Positions 51,572 through 63,527 of a stretch of 64,000 nt of DNA are shown here, piece by piece (position 1 is the first letter of the stretch; every line of letters begins with the position of its first letter). The notes below the pieces were generated by a model. The model ran no database searches. It had not been told where the DNA came from and saw only the letters and a list, made by a program, of their open reading frames with translations. The position numbers and the translations under genes are program-made. Source of the DNA: Lentinula raphanica (lineage: Eukaryota; Basidiomycota; Agaricomycetes; Agaricales; Omphalotaceae); NCBI GenBank assembly GCA_027919835.1, contig JANVFP010000015.1, positions 1,054,001-1,118,000 on the forward strand, written 5' to 3'.

Positions 51572-54500
51572 TCATCCCTGACGACTGGGACCCGCCACAG
51601 CCTGAGATTGTGTCCTCTTTGCCTTATTCAAGTCCTCTTGCCTCTGCCACAGCAGCTCCGCCCACAAGGGATGTGGAGGGATGTGTCCTACCAGTGCATT
51701 GAGGATCTCGAGCCTGTAAAGGGATAGTCATAAGTATCTCATGTATTGGAAGAAGGGTCAAACGCTGACCATTTTGCCTTTTCTTCGTCCGTGTCTGCGA
51801 AGAACAAAATTTCTTCTTTGGGGAACACAAGCCTGAAAGATCTCTCCACCCCGAACAACCCGTCATATTCATCATGATAACGGCTAGCTCCAGAAGATGG
51901 ACTCCGAACGCCGCCATCGCGCTTGTGTGGATCTTGATTGTCTTCGACTGCAATGGCGTTGCGGAGGTTGATTGTGGCGGTTACCCGTTTCGTTACATCA
52001 TTGAAGGCGACGAGATTTGAACCAATCACGCGGAATTGGCGACGTCGCCAGGACTGACGACCGAATCAAAGAAGTCAGGAAATGGATAGGGCCAAATCGC
52101 AAAAATGGCACTCACGCTACAATCTCCTCCGTTCTGTGTCAGAGTCCCTTCAAAATAAGTCATCTTATGCCAGTTCACATGTCTAAGTCCCCGGTGGCAT
52201 TCTTCTAAGCTTTGCGGGAGTTCTTCGGGAGGGAGACCAGGCAACGGGGGAAGCCTGAACATCTGCAAAACAAGTTCTCCGACCTGAAGTGTGGAGTACT
52301 TGTTTCCGAGTTCAGCTCTCTGTCCAATGAGCGGGAACGTTGTTTCGAAGAGGCGTGTATCGCAGCGGTTCGCAATGTCCTTGAATGACACAAATGCCCT
52401 CGCGAGGGTGCCATCTGGTTTGAGATACCTCGCGAGATTCTCCGTCAAACGTGGAGGAGGAAGCTGAGGCGGAGGAGGCGGAGGCGGCGTATTATGTCGT
52501 TTATCTTTGTCTTTGTTCTTCTTGGGTGAAGAATGGAAAAAGCTTCTCATTCCACTACTTTTGGATGATGAAGACGAAGGATTTGTCACCATAGGAGGTG
52601 GTCGAGGAGGGGCAGGAGGGACAACAGCCTTGAATTGTGCGATGATATGAGGGTCGCGACGGATCTTAAGCGTGAGAGTGAACTCGAGTTTACTATGTTC
52701 GATTCTGAAGAACGTTAGATTGGAGAATGTACTAGGACGATGGGCAAGGAACACTCACAGCTCGAATTCTTGTTCGATCCTACAATCTTTGCCAAGGCGA
52801 GATTCAGGAGTGGTCACGAAGTGAATCCCGTTATTAAGAGTGCAGGAGACGGCAGTTTGCTCCGCAGGCATAGGTACTACGAGACCCTTGACACCGAGTA
52901 CTAGATTCCAAGGTTAGCAAAACGTTCGAGTGATGGTCAAGTCGACTTACCTTTGACAAATACTTTGCCATATGCCTTACCGGGTTTCTCTTGATTTCTG
53001 AACTCTCTGATTTGTTTAGCGTATTCATTCTGAAGAAAAAGTGGTCAACGGGAGCCGATAAAAGGACAGTGCAGCCGCCGTACCATATCTGAGGGTCTAC
53101 GAACTGTACGCCATGCCTTTCCTGCGTTCACATCTCCTGGACCAGCCATGTGGGAGACTTCTGAAGAGGCATAAATGGTCCCTTCATGTTCACGAATAAA
53201 GTACTTTTTCTGGTTCAAATAGATCCATCAGTTTCGATATCATCAGCAGCATGGAAAGCGAATACTAACCTTCTTTTTATCAACTCCACCAGTGTCCTTT
53301 TTAAGCTCTTTTGCGATCTCATCGCTCAAAGCATCATCCGAGCCACTGGGCGACGTATTCGCACCAAGTGACAATTGAGAATCCTGTCCTCGCAAAGCTG
53401 CACCGCGTTTCTGAGCATGTAGATCCTCCGCATCTCCAGTACTCATACTTCTCCTCCTACTGGGTCGGCCAACAGGTACGTTCAATTGTGCCCTTGCTCC
53501 ACCCAGAGGCCTGTCATCGTCATCCTGGTAGTCATATCCCTCTTCCTCCATTCTTCGCATTTGCCGTCTCTTCTCAAGAATCATTGCCTCGCGCGTACGA
53601 ATGTTATCCTTGGGAGGCGGCGGAGGAGCAATAGAAGATGATGTACTCGCACTACGGGTTGGCATATCGGAATCAGTCGCAGCACGTTTCATTGGTTGAG
53701 AGCGATGTGCTAGATCCTCTTCCTCGGTGGTCGTCATTGAGACGTCTTGCGGTTCCTCCAAGGTGCTTCCTCCGACACTGGCGACATCATCCATAAGACG
53801 ATCGAGGGCACTACGCATGTCCATGCGTACATTGACAGAGCCTACAGGCATTTTTTGAACAGGTTTTGACGACGAATTCCAAGCGTCTAAGGTAGGAACG
53901 GAAGCATGAGCAGCCTCGTTGGGAGTCGTGGAAGCCGTGAGATCATCGCTTGAAAATCCTAGGTCCATGAAACCAAGCTTGCCTAACCCAAACTTACTAC
54001 CCAAATCAAACTTGAGTTTCTTACTGTTCGTGAAAGCAGGAGCTTTCAGCATTCCGAATTCCTCGTTATTGTCATCGTTGGTTTCTTCGTCTATACCAGA
54101 TTCAAGCTCCTCTCCACTGAAACTGCGATCGCGTAAGTCGGTGGCCTGCGTGACCGCGATAGGCTCTGAGAAATCTTGGGCAGCCTTTTCGTCTTTGCTT
54201 TCGAGTTCCATCGTCACGTCGTGTGTAATCTCTATGCTCGCCTCCGTCTCAGCAGGCTCATGCTCCTGGACAACACCGACAGCAACAACCTTTCGTTTCT
54301 CCACAGTTTCGATCGTAGCTATTTCGGCTGAATTTTCTGTCAAGGTGGTCATAATAGATGCACCTTCTTTCTCGCTCTCCGGCTCTGTGTCTTTCATCGA
54401 AACGAAATCTCGGTCGCGTCCGTCGGAGTCGTATTCGACGCTCAAATCAACAATTCGTTGCCTGTCAACACTCGAGCGTAAGGTGTGACCTTCGTCCAAG

Positions 54501-56479
54501 TTTGCCTTAGGACTTCCGCTCGGGCTGGCACTTCCAAAACTCCGTGGACGTAGCAGTCGTCTGTGCACTTCATCACGGTTGATTCGAGGACGAATACCGA
54601 ACGGGCTGGCATTTCCACGGGGAGAAAGCGGAGATGAAGAACGCATAGCAGGCGATGACATTCGATGCGGAGCAGAGTTTGGGATGGGTGGAAGAGGAGA
54701 CCGACGAACGGCAGCTGGGGCTGGACTATCCTTCTGAGTAAAGGAAGCTTCGCGGGCGGCGTTCAGTGGCGAAGCTTCCATGGATGTGTTAATGAGAGGC
54801 TGGTAAATGATCAGCGATGAGGTTACAAGTCCCTTGAACAAGAACCTACCTCATTCCCAAGTTCTCTCTCAAGAGCACTGATGTTGACTTCAGAATGTTC
54901 AGTTGTTGCTATGGAAATCATAGAATCGTCCTGCACGAAACTTCCAGCATCGTGGGGAAGAGGTTCATCTTGCAGGTTGGGCATGGCAAACGGATCAGTT
55001 CCTGTTGAATGGGACCTTTGATTTGGGGAGACTGTTCGTATGTGAGTAAGAGCACAACCATACGATTTGTAATTACTTACGACCAGGGAGCTCGAACTTT
55101 GGGATTAGTCCACCCATGCTGGCTTCATCCAGGTGGGGCCTGTTGTTGGGTTTGACCGGCGAGGGTGATTCTGGGAGCATTTTGACATCACGGTCGATGT
55201 CCTCCTCATCTGTCCTTGCAGATTGTAGACGCTCCAGATGAGTAGAGCGCCCTAGAGGAGGTGAAGAAAGATGATTATTATGTGTGGGTGTTGAAGGAGG
55301 TGGTGAAGTAGTCGTCGCGTGAATAGGAAAAGGAGGGGTATGTACGACAGAGTGCGGCACGGGGTCTACAGGAGGGCGAGATTCGGATTCCTGGCGATGC
55401 TTTATGAGTCGGTCTGCATGATGAGTTCTCCCGATAGGTATGCCATTCTCGGTTTCGAGGTCAGCTGGGAGTTCGTTGAAATAATGTCGAGGAGGTGTAG
55501 TCTGGCGAGAGCCAGCGATCATTTCGTCAACGAGACCGGTGATACTGTTATCTGCATCAAGCGCTATGTCCTCCTCAGGATCTCGATCGAAAAGCTCGAT
55601 ATCTTCGTACTGTTCCCCGGTATCCAATCGATCCTGGATATCACTCGATTTGACGTAGACGGGCGACCCCTCCTCCTCCTCCTCCTCAGGGTCTCCGTAG
55701 TTATCATCATCATCCTCGCTCTCAAAAACTTCGCCACTTTCATCTTCGTCACGAGAAAACTCCACTACCTCACAATTCTCGTGGAAGGTGACGGTTTTAC
55801 GCCGTTCTCGTTTGGTGCCGCTGAGCCTAGGTCCATGCATCCGTTTAGTGACGAGCGACGGGCGAACAGGAGAGGCACCGGAGTGCGTAGGTATGCGAGA
55901 TGGAGGTGGGGGAACAGGCGGAGGGGATGGCTTTCTCTGTGACAGGTTTTCGCTGTTTGCAAAAGCCTTAGTCTGGCGGAAGGGACTCTTCGTTACTGGT
56001 TCTTTCTCGATGAGTCCCTGGAACGTTTTCGACTGTTTCCTCTCTCTTTTGAGGGCAAACGGTCTGTCGTTTTCAGTTTCTGCCTCATCATGCATTGAAG
56101 GCGGCCGGGGCCGTTTTTCACCTGAAACGCGACGAGTAGGAAATGATACAGGGAGCGCTGGCTGGCGAGAAGGCGTGGAAGGAGTTGGAATCTGGGATTT
56201 GAAAGGAGATTTGGATACGAGGTTGTTGTTCCGCATATGTTTATAGCTCGAAGACGACCTCCTAGCGAGATCTGCTTGAGTAGGACGAAGTGTTGGCGAC
56301 GATTCTCGTTTCGATATCCTGAGAGGAGAGGTCGTAGAACTAGCTGTATTGTCCGATGAAGTTGGAGGGGAGTTCCAGCCCATGTTCGAATCCCGCAAAA
56401 TGGAAGATTTGATGAGATCCGGAGAATTTGACAGCAGCCGGTCACGCAGCTGCGTCGAGGATGCTCTGTGGGCCGCCAT
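51572..56479 (-). CDS. BUD4: Bud4/anillin-like septation protein with C-terminal PH domain
   Basis: A very large protein (more than 1,300 residues). The ATG at 56479 gives MAAHRASSTQLRDRLLSNSP. The N-terminal ~900 residues are disordered, with many SP sites, acidic runs (EEEEEEGSP, EDDDDNYG) and KRERRKTVTFHENCEVV. The C-terminal quarter is folded: YFIREHEGTIYASSEVSHMA, VFVKVLGVKGLVVPMP (C2-like strand), IEHSKLEFTLTLKIRRDP, a variable PPPPPPP loop, LARYLKPDGTLARAFVSFKD, then a PH domain starting near LTQNGGDC and continuing WRRRQFRVIGSNLVAFND to EEKAKWLEI. This anillin-homology plus PH order is that of Bud4/Int1/Mid2, which scaffold septins at the division site. The stop follows AVAGPSRQG. Several introns lie in the C-terminal part. 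Confidence 0.87.
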
Positions 56480-57055
56480 TCGACGTCTTACCCGTCGTCG
56501 TAGTCGATGAACGAAGAACGCCGGGAATAGAGTTGGGAGTACTCAACAATGAAGCGTGGGAGCAGTCAGATGACAGGCGCGCTTGAAACTTGACATGTGA
56601 CCGTTTGGAATCGGAGCTTTACGTAAACCGTACGCGTGCGCTCTTAGTGCTGCCACTCAAGTTCAAACACACACGGCATGGCGAATCGTACTGAGGACGA
56701 CACCACGAAACAGCCCCCGCGCTTTAGCACTCAATCTTACTCACTACCAAGAGACTGCCACAGTATCAAGAAATTGAAGAAACAAAGGTGGCTGAGTGGC
56801 TTCAAGTGCGGCGGCTTGCGGCCTCCTAGATCTTAGCCTTAGGCTTTAGGGTCTCTTGCGGCGGTCTCCAATCACAAACATGATATTCATCTGATCCGCA
56901 AGAGACAGAAGATAAAAGAGGACTGGTTTGAAACTGTTCGAAAAATTTCCTCGCTTTCCTTCACTACATTTGAGAGCTGGTCTCTCAAGTCTTTCAGTGT
57001 CGCCAACCAGATCAGCAATTAGAATCAACCTCTCCGCATCGTCATTCTACCTCAG
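56480..57055. other. Divergent intergenic region (Bud4-like / secreted protein 1)
   Basis: Shared upstream region of two divergent genes. It contains a TGGCTGAGTGG string at about 56791 that resembles a tRNA A-box (see rejected items). No exon seen. Confidence 0.45.
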
Positions 57056-58136
57056 ATGCTGCACCTCAATTCTACCTTTTCGAAAACCATGGCATTCGTG
57101 ATGCTGATGTTCCTGACCATTGGTCAAAGCACCGCCCTGCCTATGGATACGAAGGCTGGTGATACCTCCTCCTTTCGGACAACGAAGAAATATTCGTTTC
57201 AAACCGAGGGTGTCTTCCCTGTCTTTTTCTGGGCCTCAGAAGTAAGTGATCTTTTGGCTGGTCAACGTTCACCCCGAAGCTAAAGATGTATGACTACAAC
57301 ATATCTACTCCGTGCAGGAAGACGCTGTCCAACTCAACAAAGATCATACTGTTCCCTACAACTCAGGTGATCATTATCTGCAACCAATGTATCATCAAAA
57401 GATGTATGATAGACGACCGTAAGCAGAATTCCGTTCCTTCACTGTTCTCGTTGAAAGTTGAATTGCTTTGCTCAATAGAAAGTGTTGGCTGGTACGAGGA
57501 AATTTTGCATTATAAATTCTGTCAATTAACAAAACCACAGTGTGAAGTAACATTGCATGATGAAACAGCGGCTCGAGCTGAGGCACCCGTAGTAAGTTCA
57601 TGTTCTATATGCTGATCGATTTCAGCTGGGTTGAGGAACATCATCATGGTCAAATCAATCTTAACAGATATTCATGCCAGAGGTCAACCCTTCTTCAGAG
57701 CACAAGAAAAACTTCGTCATAAAGAATGGCATCGGAATTGCAAAAACCGTTCTGACTTACAAAGTTTCTACTGACTCTAAGCAGAAAACTACGAGCGAAT
57801 CCCTTGCAATGGATTTCCCTACAGGCCGGTTGAAGAAGAATCCCAAGGAACTCTACGTGTCTTGTAAAGTCGGTCAGTTCTTTCCAGCTCGCTCCGACAT
57901 ATGGAACGTTTTCTGACGAAGGATCTTTGTATTCAGCACCCATAGAGCCTGACGATATGACTGCCTTTGGGCGATCTCCTTCAACGAATTCAGCAGGCCC
58001 GCGCAAATTTCCTCCCAATTCTGAGTCGGGTTCAGTAGACGATTCCATACCTCCTCCCGCTGAACAACCTTCGGCGTCGACCCTTGATTTGCAAACCTTC
58101 GGCAAGAAGCCTCCATATCCAACAGGCGCGCGCTAG
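57056..58136 (+). CDS. Small secreted protein, CWxC microexon family, member 1
   Basis: The ATG at 57056 (an alternative Met at 57089, MAFVMLMFLTIGQSTALP, makes the better signal peptide) leads to a secreted protein with conserved blocks VFFWASE, then EDAVQLNKDHTVPYNSG, HYLQPMY, KCWLCEVTLHDET, SLAMDFPTGRLKKNP and LYVSCKV. Five introns; the third exon is only 13 nt. A Pro/Ser-rich C-terminal extension after VSCKV (last exon, ending KKPPYPTGAR-stop) is absent from member 2. The first four introns match member 2 in position and phase. No known domain. Secretion and Cys pairs suggest an extracellular role, perhaps at the wall or toward other organisms, but there is no direct evidence. Confidence 0.75.
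57479..57491 (+). other. 13-nt microexon in secreted protein 1
   Basis: AAAGTGTTGGCTG, acceptor CAATAG before and donor GTACGA after. With the flanking exons it encodes P-K-C-W-L-C. The same 13-nt exon in the paralogue is AAAATGTTGGAAG. Confidence 0.75.
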
Positions 58137-58445
58137 GTTCAGGCTCACGCTATGGATACTTCTCTAGCTTCAAACCGATAGACTTCATCTTAGTTGAGAG
58201 CGAGTTCAAGTTGGTCTTCAGTGTTCGAGTAGACCAGGGGGGAGAGGGGGGAGGGAGAGGGGGGAAAGGAGACATAGATTGATTGAAGGATACAACGTTT
58301 AACGTAGTCATTTCAGTTGTCTTTCACGTTTGAAAATACTACGAACTCGAGCTTGGGACTCGACGAGGAAACTACCCACTGGCCCTGTCAACGATGAACG
58401 TCGAAGAACAGAATATAGATGAGTGTGGAAGCTAGTCAACGATAT
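58137..58445. other. Convergent 3' intergenic region with a G-run
   Basis: Between secreted protein 1 (plus) and the F-box gene (minus). Holds the G-rich tract at 58238-58264. Confidence 0.5.
58238..58264 (+). other. G-rich tract with G-quadruplex potential
   Basis: Four G-runs of 3-6 bases separated by 2-3 nt (AGA, AG-type spacers) on the plus strand meet the usual quadruplex pattern. It lies between convergent gene ends. Confidence 0.6.
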
Positions 58446-60249
58446 CTAAATGAGATTCACCTGATACGATACCCCACCGACGACGATCGTCCGCAAGCGC
58501 GAATTCTCAGTACGAAGCATGAGTGACCTAGCGTCAGCAGCGGTGAATTTAACATTTTGTCTAATGGGAGGTCCGACATCGGAAGAGTCTCCCTTCGAAT
58601 TAATTGCTGTGTGATATCCGTCAGTATTGTTTCCAAAACGATACAAGAAATTCGCATTGGGTCTCATGTTTCGCGTAGCGCGATCAATCTCATAAGATGA
58701 TACACTTTCCTCTTCGTCTGAACTCAGATCTGCATCTAAATGGGCATCGCCCTTCCAAGACTGAACGGCTGCAGAAGACGAGGAAGGAAGCCATTGGATA
58801 TGAAGTTTCAGAGTCGTTAGATTGTGCGCCAAGCGTATAGCATGATGGATTGAGTCCTGTATGGGATGGACGTCAATCAACATATGATCCACTTATATTC
58901 AATGATTCGAGCTTGCTTACCACGTCTTCGAGCCCGATTGCACAATCTAGGACTTCCAATTTCGGGAAACTGACGCAAAGACACTCAACATCACCCATCA
59001 TCATGACGCCTGCTTCTGCTGCCTCCCATCTTCGAAGTGATGCGCGATGCAATCTGGCAAGGTCAAGGATGAAGCCACGTGGAACTAGAGTCTGCCCGAG
59101 GTCACGGAAAGAGAAGGTGGTATATGATGAAGTATCTGGTAAGAACAAGTAAGATTTCGGTGCAGAGGACGAGGAATGAGATGGTGGAGAACTTGGTGGA
59201 AGTGACAGTGAGAAGGCATGCAGTTTGAAAGCTTGTAAGCCGTCTCTGCTCGCCAACAGCCGGATCCAATCATATAGTTTCAAAGGATCAAAGGCATCGA
59301 TACGAGAGTTGCTCCGAACTGTCAACATCTTCAAAGCAGGCAGCATGACCAGCCTCGCCTGATCCCTAGGATGAAGACGTGTTTGTGATGGCAAGTATTC
59401 GACGTCCAGATTATCAAGCAAGGGTAGATAGGTGAGGAGATCAAGTATCGAATTACTCGCCACACCCTTCAATCGCAAGCTTCGTAACGAGGGCAGATGA
59501 GATATGACGGTTACAAGTATCGTGGGCGGTACACCTGCACATCGACCTAGCTCCAATTCCCTCAATGTAGGACCGAGAGTCGATGACCAACCACCTTGAA
59601 GTACACGCGGAGGACCATCCATGGACCAGACGGAGACCCGGGTCAAACCAGAAAGTGTATTGAGCGAGTCCCAGACGGATGAGCCAAGATCGGAGTGAGT
59701 ACGAATGGTGAGAGAGCGCAGCGGTAGACCTCCTCCAGGATATCCCCGCGCGATCTCTACGAATCTGGTGAGGAACGCTCCCGGAGCTTTCACGGAGACA
59801 TTTCCGCTGCCAGCCGAGCCTAACAATCCCATTCCCGGGCCATACATCGTGTCATCCATCCAAGTAAAGGAACGCAGGTTTTTGCAGAGAGCCAACGCTT
59901 GCAGTGCATCGTCTGTGATAGTCGTATATCTTGGTAGAACTGTACGATGAACAGCGCCTGTTTCTGTGACGTGCCTAACGTGGCTTGCCAAAGAAGGTCT
60001 GGAGAGAAGAGTGGTGGCATAATGATATAAGATAGTGTTCGAATGGTCCGTATTATGAGAGTTGCGGCTTTTCGATTGGGTGATAATGCGAGAATCTAAT
60101 GTCTGATAGAGTAGAGCGGTAGCAACTTTGTTGAATGGTTTAGAAACGAGACAGCATGAGTTCCAATCTGTACGATCTGTCAAGTGTTCGAGTATTGGTT
60201 GGATCAAGTCAAAAGGGAGATCTTGCAAGGTATTCGGGCCAACAGCCAT
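58446..60249 (-). CDS. F-box protein
   Basis: The ATG at 60249 gives MAVGPNTLQDLPFDLIQPIL. The F-box follows directly: LPFDLIQPILEHLTDRTDWN and CLVSKPFNKVATALLYQTLD. The remainder has leucine-rich-repeat-like spacing (LRSFTWMDD, LPLRSLTIRTH, LRELELGRC, LPSLRSLRLKG, LPLLDNLDVE, FPKLEVLDCA). One intron (around 58860-58920) joins IGLEDV to DSIHHAIRLAHNL. About 590 residues, ending VVGGVSYQVNLI-stop. F-box proteins recruit substrates to SCF ubiquitin ligases through Skp1; families of this kind are expanded in agaricomycetes and substrates are unknown. It sits on the opposite strand between the two secreted paralogues. Confidence 0.85.
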
Positions 60250-61272
60250 CTCAGAGGATATGGCTGGGATATAGAATTTTCTCACGATTTTCTATCCTCC
60301 AAAAAAACATATGCGTTGATACATAATTCGTTGGCTAACCAATCTAGACGTTGTCTTTATTACCTCTCATCTACGCTATACCTCGGATGACATTCACAAT
60401 GATGCTCTAATGAGTCTCATCAAGATCTCACAGGAGCAAAACACACAAGCAAGCGCCCGTGCAAAATCAGGCAAAATCTGGTCTCTTTTTCTCCACCCTT
60501 CGTGAGCCTTCAACGTGCCTTTCCTAAGTCCTTCCTATTTCTGTGTCTCCGTGACTATTTTATCGTAGATCTTCCTTATGCAGAAGCAGCGCAAAAGTAT
60601 CGCTTCCAGATTTCATCTCTTGCTTGCAACAATTCAAGTTTCCAAAGATGCTTGCCAAATTGATATCGCTTCACAAACACATCAACGTGCTGTACGCACA
60701 CAGACGCACACCCTCTTTATCCCTCACTGACCAATGTCCTCCAACATCACCTCTCCCAGCCTCTCCCTTGTCTTCGCTCTTCTCTTTTTATGGCATCGAC
60801 CCTCCAATTGTTTTTCCTTGCTGCTCCCTTACCATTGGCCAATGTATTTCATCTACTTTCTTGCAGTTTCTTACCTGATTCCTGATGCTGCGATGCAAGC
60901 AAGGTGTTGGTTCCAGGTGGGGTACGATGATAATAACTCATACCGTCGCACTTGACCGTCGCGCAAATTGGCCATTATATCCTCTTATATCCTGTGTCTC
61001 GTCCGGCGCTAATGCCTACTGATGCCCAGCCCCCAAGCCTCCCCAAGCTCCCCCAAGACACAGCCAGACATATAATAGCAGCATACGGTGCATGTACAGC
61101 CAGGTACAGCCTACCTCTTATCATTTTTCCGAAATTCCGAACCCTTTGCAACCCTCTTGCACCTCTTTTGCTGGTCAATATAAAGGACTCGCTTCAAGTT
61201 TCGTTTGACACTCCTAGTACCACATTTCTCTATACTCCAGACTCCAGAGCCGGCCTCTAGACTGTCTTCAAA
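60250..61272. other. Divergent intergenic region (F-box / secreted protein 2)
   Basis: About 1 kb, C/T-rich on the plus strand, no exon recognised. TATAAAG at 61179-61185, about 90 nt before the ATG at 61273, is a good core promoter for secreted protein 2. Confidence 0.5.
61179..61185 (+). promoter_or_regulatory. TATA box of secreted protein 2
   Basis: TATAAAG within GGTCAATATAAAGGACTC, about 90 nt upstream of the start codon. Confidence 0.6.
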
Positions 61273-62168
61273 ATGCTTTCAGTATCACCTTCGATTTTAG
61301 TTCTTCTGTTGCTGAACTTTGTCGCAATATGGCTTGTCACAGCTGTTCCTGTACTAGTCCCCAGCTCGGTCGCCAGAGTCTCTATGGGTACTGCTTCTCT
61401 CAAGACTCGTGCAGTCAAAGAGGTTGAAAAGCCCAAAGCACCCAGTCACATAGAACCCGGCACGTCGACTGTACTAGGGTACCTTTGGGTCTCAGAAGTG
61501 AGCACTATTTTCCTGATTCCATCGTATTGTGATTAGCTCATGCGATCATGAATTGCAGCAAGAGGCTTCAGATTTAAACAAAATTCACCGTTTCAGCTAT
61601 GATAAAGAGCGCGCCTTCCTACAACCTATTTATATCAATCCAACGAATCCATCCTGCACTGAGGAGTGAGTGTTTTTCCCCTTTTCCCTGTTGCGACACC
61701 GTTTCTAATATTCAACTGCGTTTCTAATCGTGCTGCTATCCTCCATTGGCTTGACCAGAAAATGTTGGAAGGTAGGACCTGATGAAGATATAGTTTGACT
61801 CAATGCTCACTCAATTTTCAGTGTAAAATCACCGTCAAGGAACAGATCATGCTCGATGCTAAAGCTATGGGCCACGAGGTAAATCTCAATCTCAATCATC
61901 TTCATAGTCTTCATGCGTTGACTTACAAACTTGTATGTAGGTGGTCGCCCCAGATACTCTCAGCGAAACATCTTCCGAAGAGGACAAGATCAAATACGTC
62001 GAGAGCCAGGGCGTGGACATCACCGAGACGATCTTGATCCATGAAGACCGTAGAGACCCCAGCCGTCGTGCTGTTCACGCTGTGGACTTTGCGATGGGTC
62101 GTTTAGAAAGGTTTCCCGACCAACTTCAAGTCTCCTGCATTAGAGACGCGGCCGGAAATCTCACCTGA
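61273..62168 (+). CDS. Small secreted protein, CWxC microexon family, member 2
   Basis: The ATG at 61273 gives a signal peptide (SPSILVLLLLNFVAIWLVTA, cleavage likely after TAVP). Conserved blocks shared with the gene at 57056 are GYLWVSE, QEASDLNKIHRFSYD, FLQPIY, KCWKCKITVKEQI, HAVDFAMGRLERFP and LQVSCIRD. Four introns (phases 0, 2, 0, 0) coincide with the first four of member 1, and the third exon is again 13 nt. It ends DAAGNLT-stop and lacks the Pro-rich tail of member 1. The mature protein is about 190 residues with an acidic middle (SETSSEEDKIKYVE). Function unknown. Shared gene structure shows descent from one duplicated ancestor. Confidence 0.78.
61759..61771 (+). other. 13-nt microexon in secreted protein 2
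   Basis: AAAATGTTGGAAG, acceptor GACCAG and donor GTAGGA; with the neighbours it encodes E-K-C-W-K-C. It matches the microexon at 57479-57491 in length, phase and encoded motif. Confidence 0.75.
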
Positions 62169-62392
62169 TCTGGTTGAACTTTCTCTAGTACAAATGTAGA
62201 TACAGTTGCGTGTGTGGAACAAAGTTCAGGTCTTGTAGATCGATCGGAGTAGTATGTTCATGATATGTTATAGCTAGGGTTTGATCTACTAGATTTGCTC
62301 CGAACTGAAATAGTTTCTACACCTATCCACATGTACATCGTGATTCTACATGTTCAAGACTACATACCATCATAACGTATAACATAGCGATT

Positions 62393-63527
62393 CTAGGCTC
62401 CTACACCTCTCACAAGACGGTACTTCGTTCGACTCAACACGCCTTCGTCGCCGACCTGACTTTCCACTCGAGGAGTATTCGCAAGTTCGGTTATCATGTA
62501 AGGGTAATGCTTGATATAACGAACGTTGACGTTAACCCCTCGTGGATGGGACGATGTGGTCGGCGAACTTGGGTTTGTAGCTAACCCGGATGCGACAGGG
62601 ACCAGGATATCTCCTCTAGAGGAAAGCCCTGATTTGGGAAAACGAGTTTGAGGGCCAATGGTTGTGCAAGAGTTGAGCGGTTCAACGAAAGCAGAAGCAC
62701 TCCGAATAGGCGACGGGCGAACAACGCAACTATCTTCTTTCTTTGGAAGCTTTGACATAGATGCACTCTGCTTGACGCTCTCGCTCGAGGAACCATTTCT
62801 GGATGAATTGTCTTCTTCTTTCACGTCTCCCAAATGATCGGAACCAGGCGCCTTGGTTCCATCGACGTTGAACGTAGTCTCCTTGTCCTTCGTCAACGAA
62901 GGTTTCGAAGAAGCTATCGTATATCTCCTCCTCTTCGCCATCGCTGGAGGCTTCGCGACCTCAAACAACCTGGCTGTGGGCGAAGTCGGCCCTCTCACTG
63001 TGTGATCCTGACTGTCGGTTGGGGTATCAGTGGCCGACTGGAGGATAGATGGAGTCATAGGGGATCGGAGGGGGATCGGAAGTTCGCCATATGCACTGAG
63101 CGTATGCAAGTCTTCGTAAAGAGCAGGCTTGGTCCAAAGCGCTGTTAAGACCGGGAGGTTTTCATCAGACGACTTAGTCGCGTTGGACTGTGACTCTGAG
63201 TGGCCACTAGCAGAGGTATTTGACTTGTCCAGAAAGACAGGACGACGAACCGTCCTTTCAACCGTAGTGGACGATCTAGGACGCGTCTTTACGGTCTTCG
63301 GTGGAGAGTCAGAGGACGAGTTCTCCTGCCGGTTCATGCGTTTGTACGCGGAAGATGAAGCCTGTAGAATAGGGTATGTGAGATGCATGCGAGGGAAACC
63401 ATCCAAACGTCCTCACCGAAACTATAGAAGCAGCGACCAAATTGATCCCAATACCAAATCCCTTCTTAGATAGGCGCTTCTTGGTCACCTTGGGAGGGAG
63501 AGAGAAGTCTACGTTGTGAGATGGCAT
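62393..63527 (-). CDS. Uncharacterised Ser/Pro-rich protein
   Basis: The ATG at 63527 gives MPSHNVDFSLPPKVTKKRLS and KGFGIGINLVAASIVS, then one intron (GTGAGG to CTACAG) to ASSSAYKRMNRQENSSSD. The protein is basic and disordered, with many SP/TP sites and a KRRRYTIASSKPS block that could be a nuclear localisation signal. Only the C terminus looks ordered: VNVNVRYIKHYPYMITELA and TKYRLVRGVGA-stop. About 360 residues. I do not recognise a domain. It is convergent with secreted protein 2. Confidence 0.65.

Noticed and set aside
53919..54488. 189-codon plus-strand open frame inside the Bud4-like gene
   Set aside because: Antisense shadow of low-complexity coding sequence; Ser-rich with no start context or motif.
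56785..56880. tRNA-like sequence with an A-box match (TGGCTGAGTGG)
   Set aside because: No B-box (GGTTCGANTCC) follows within tRNA distance and no cloverleaf closes; likely coincidence or the remnant of a tRNA-derived element.
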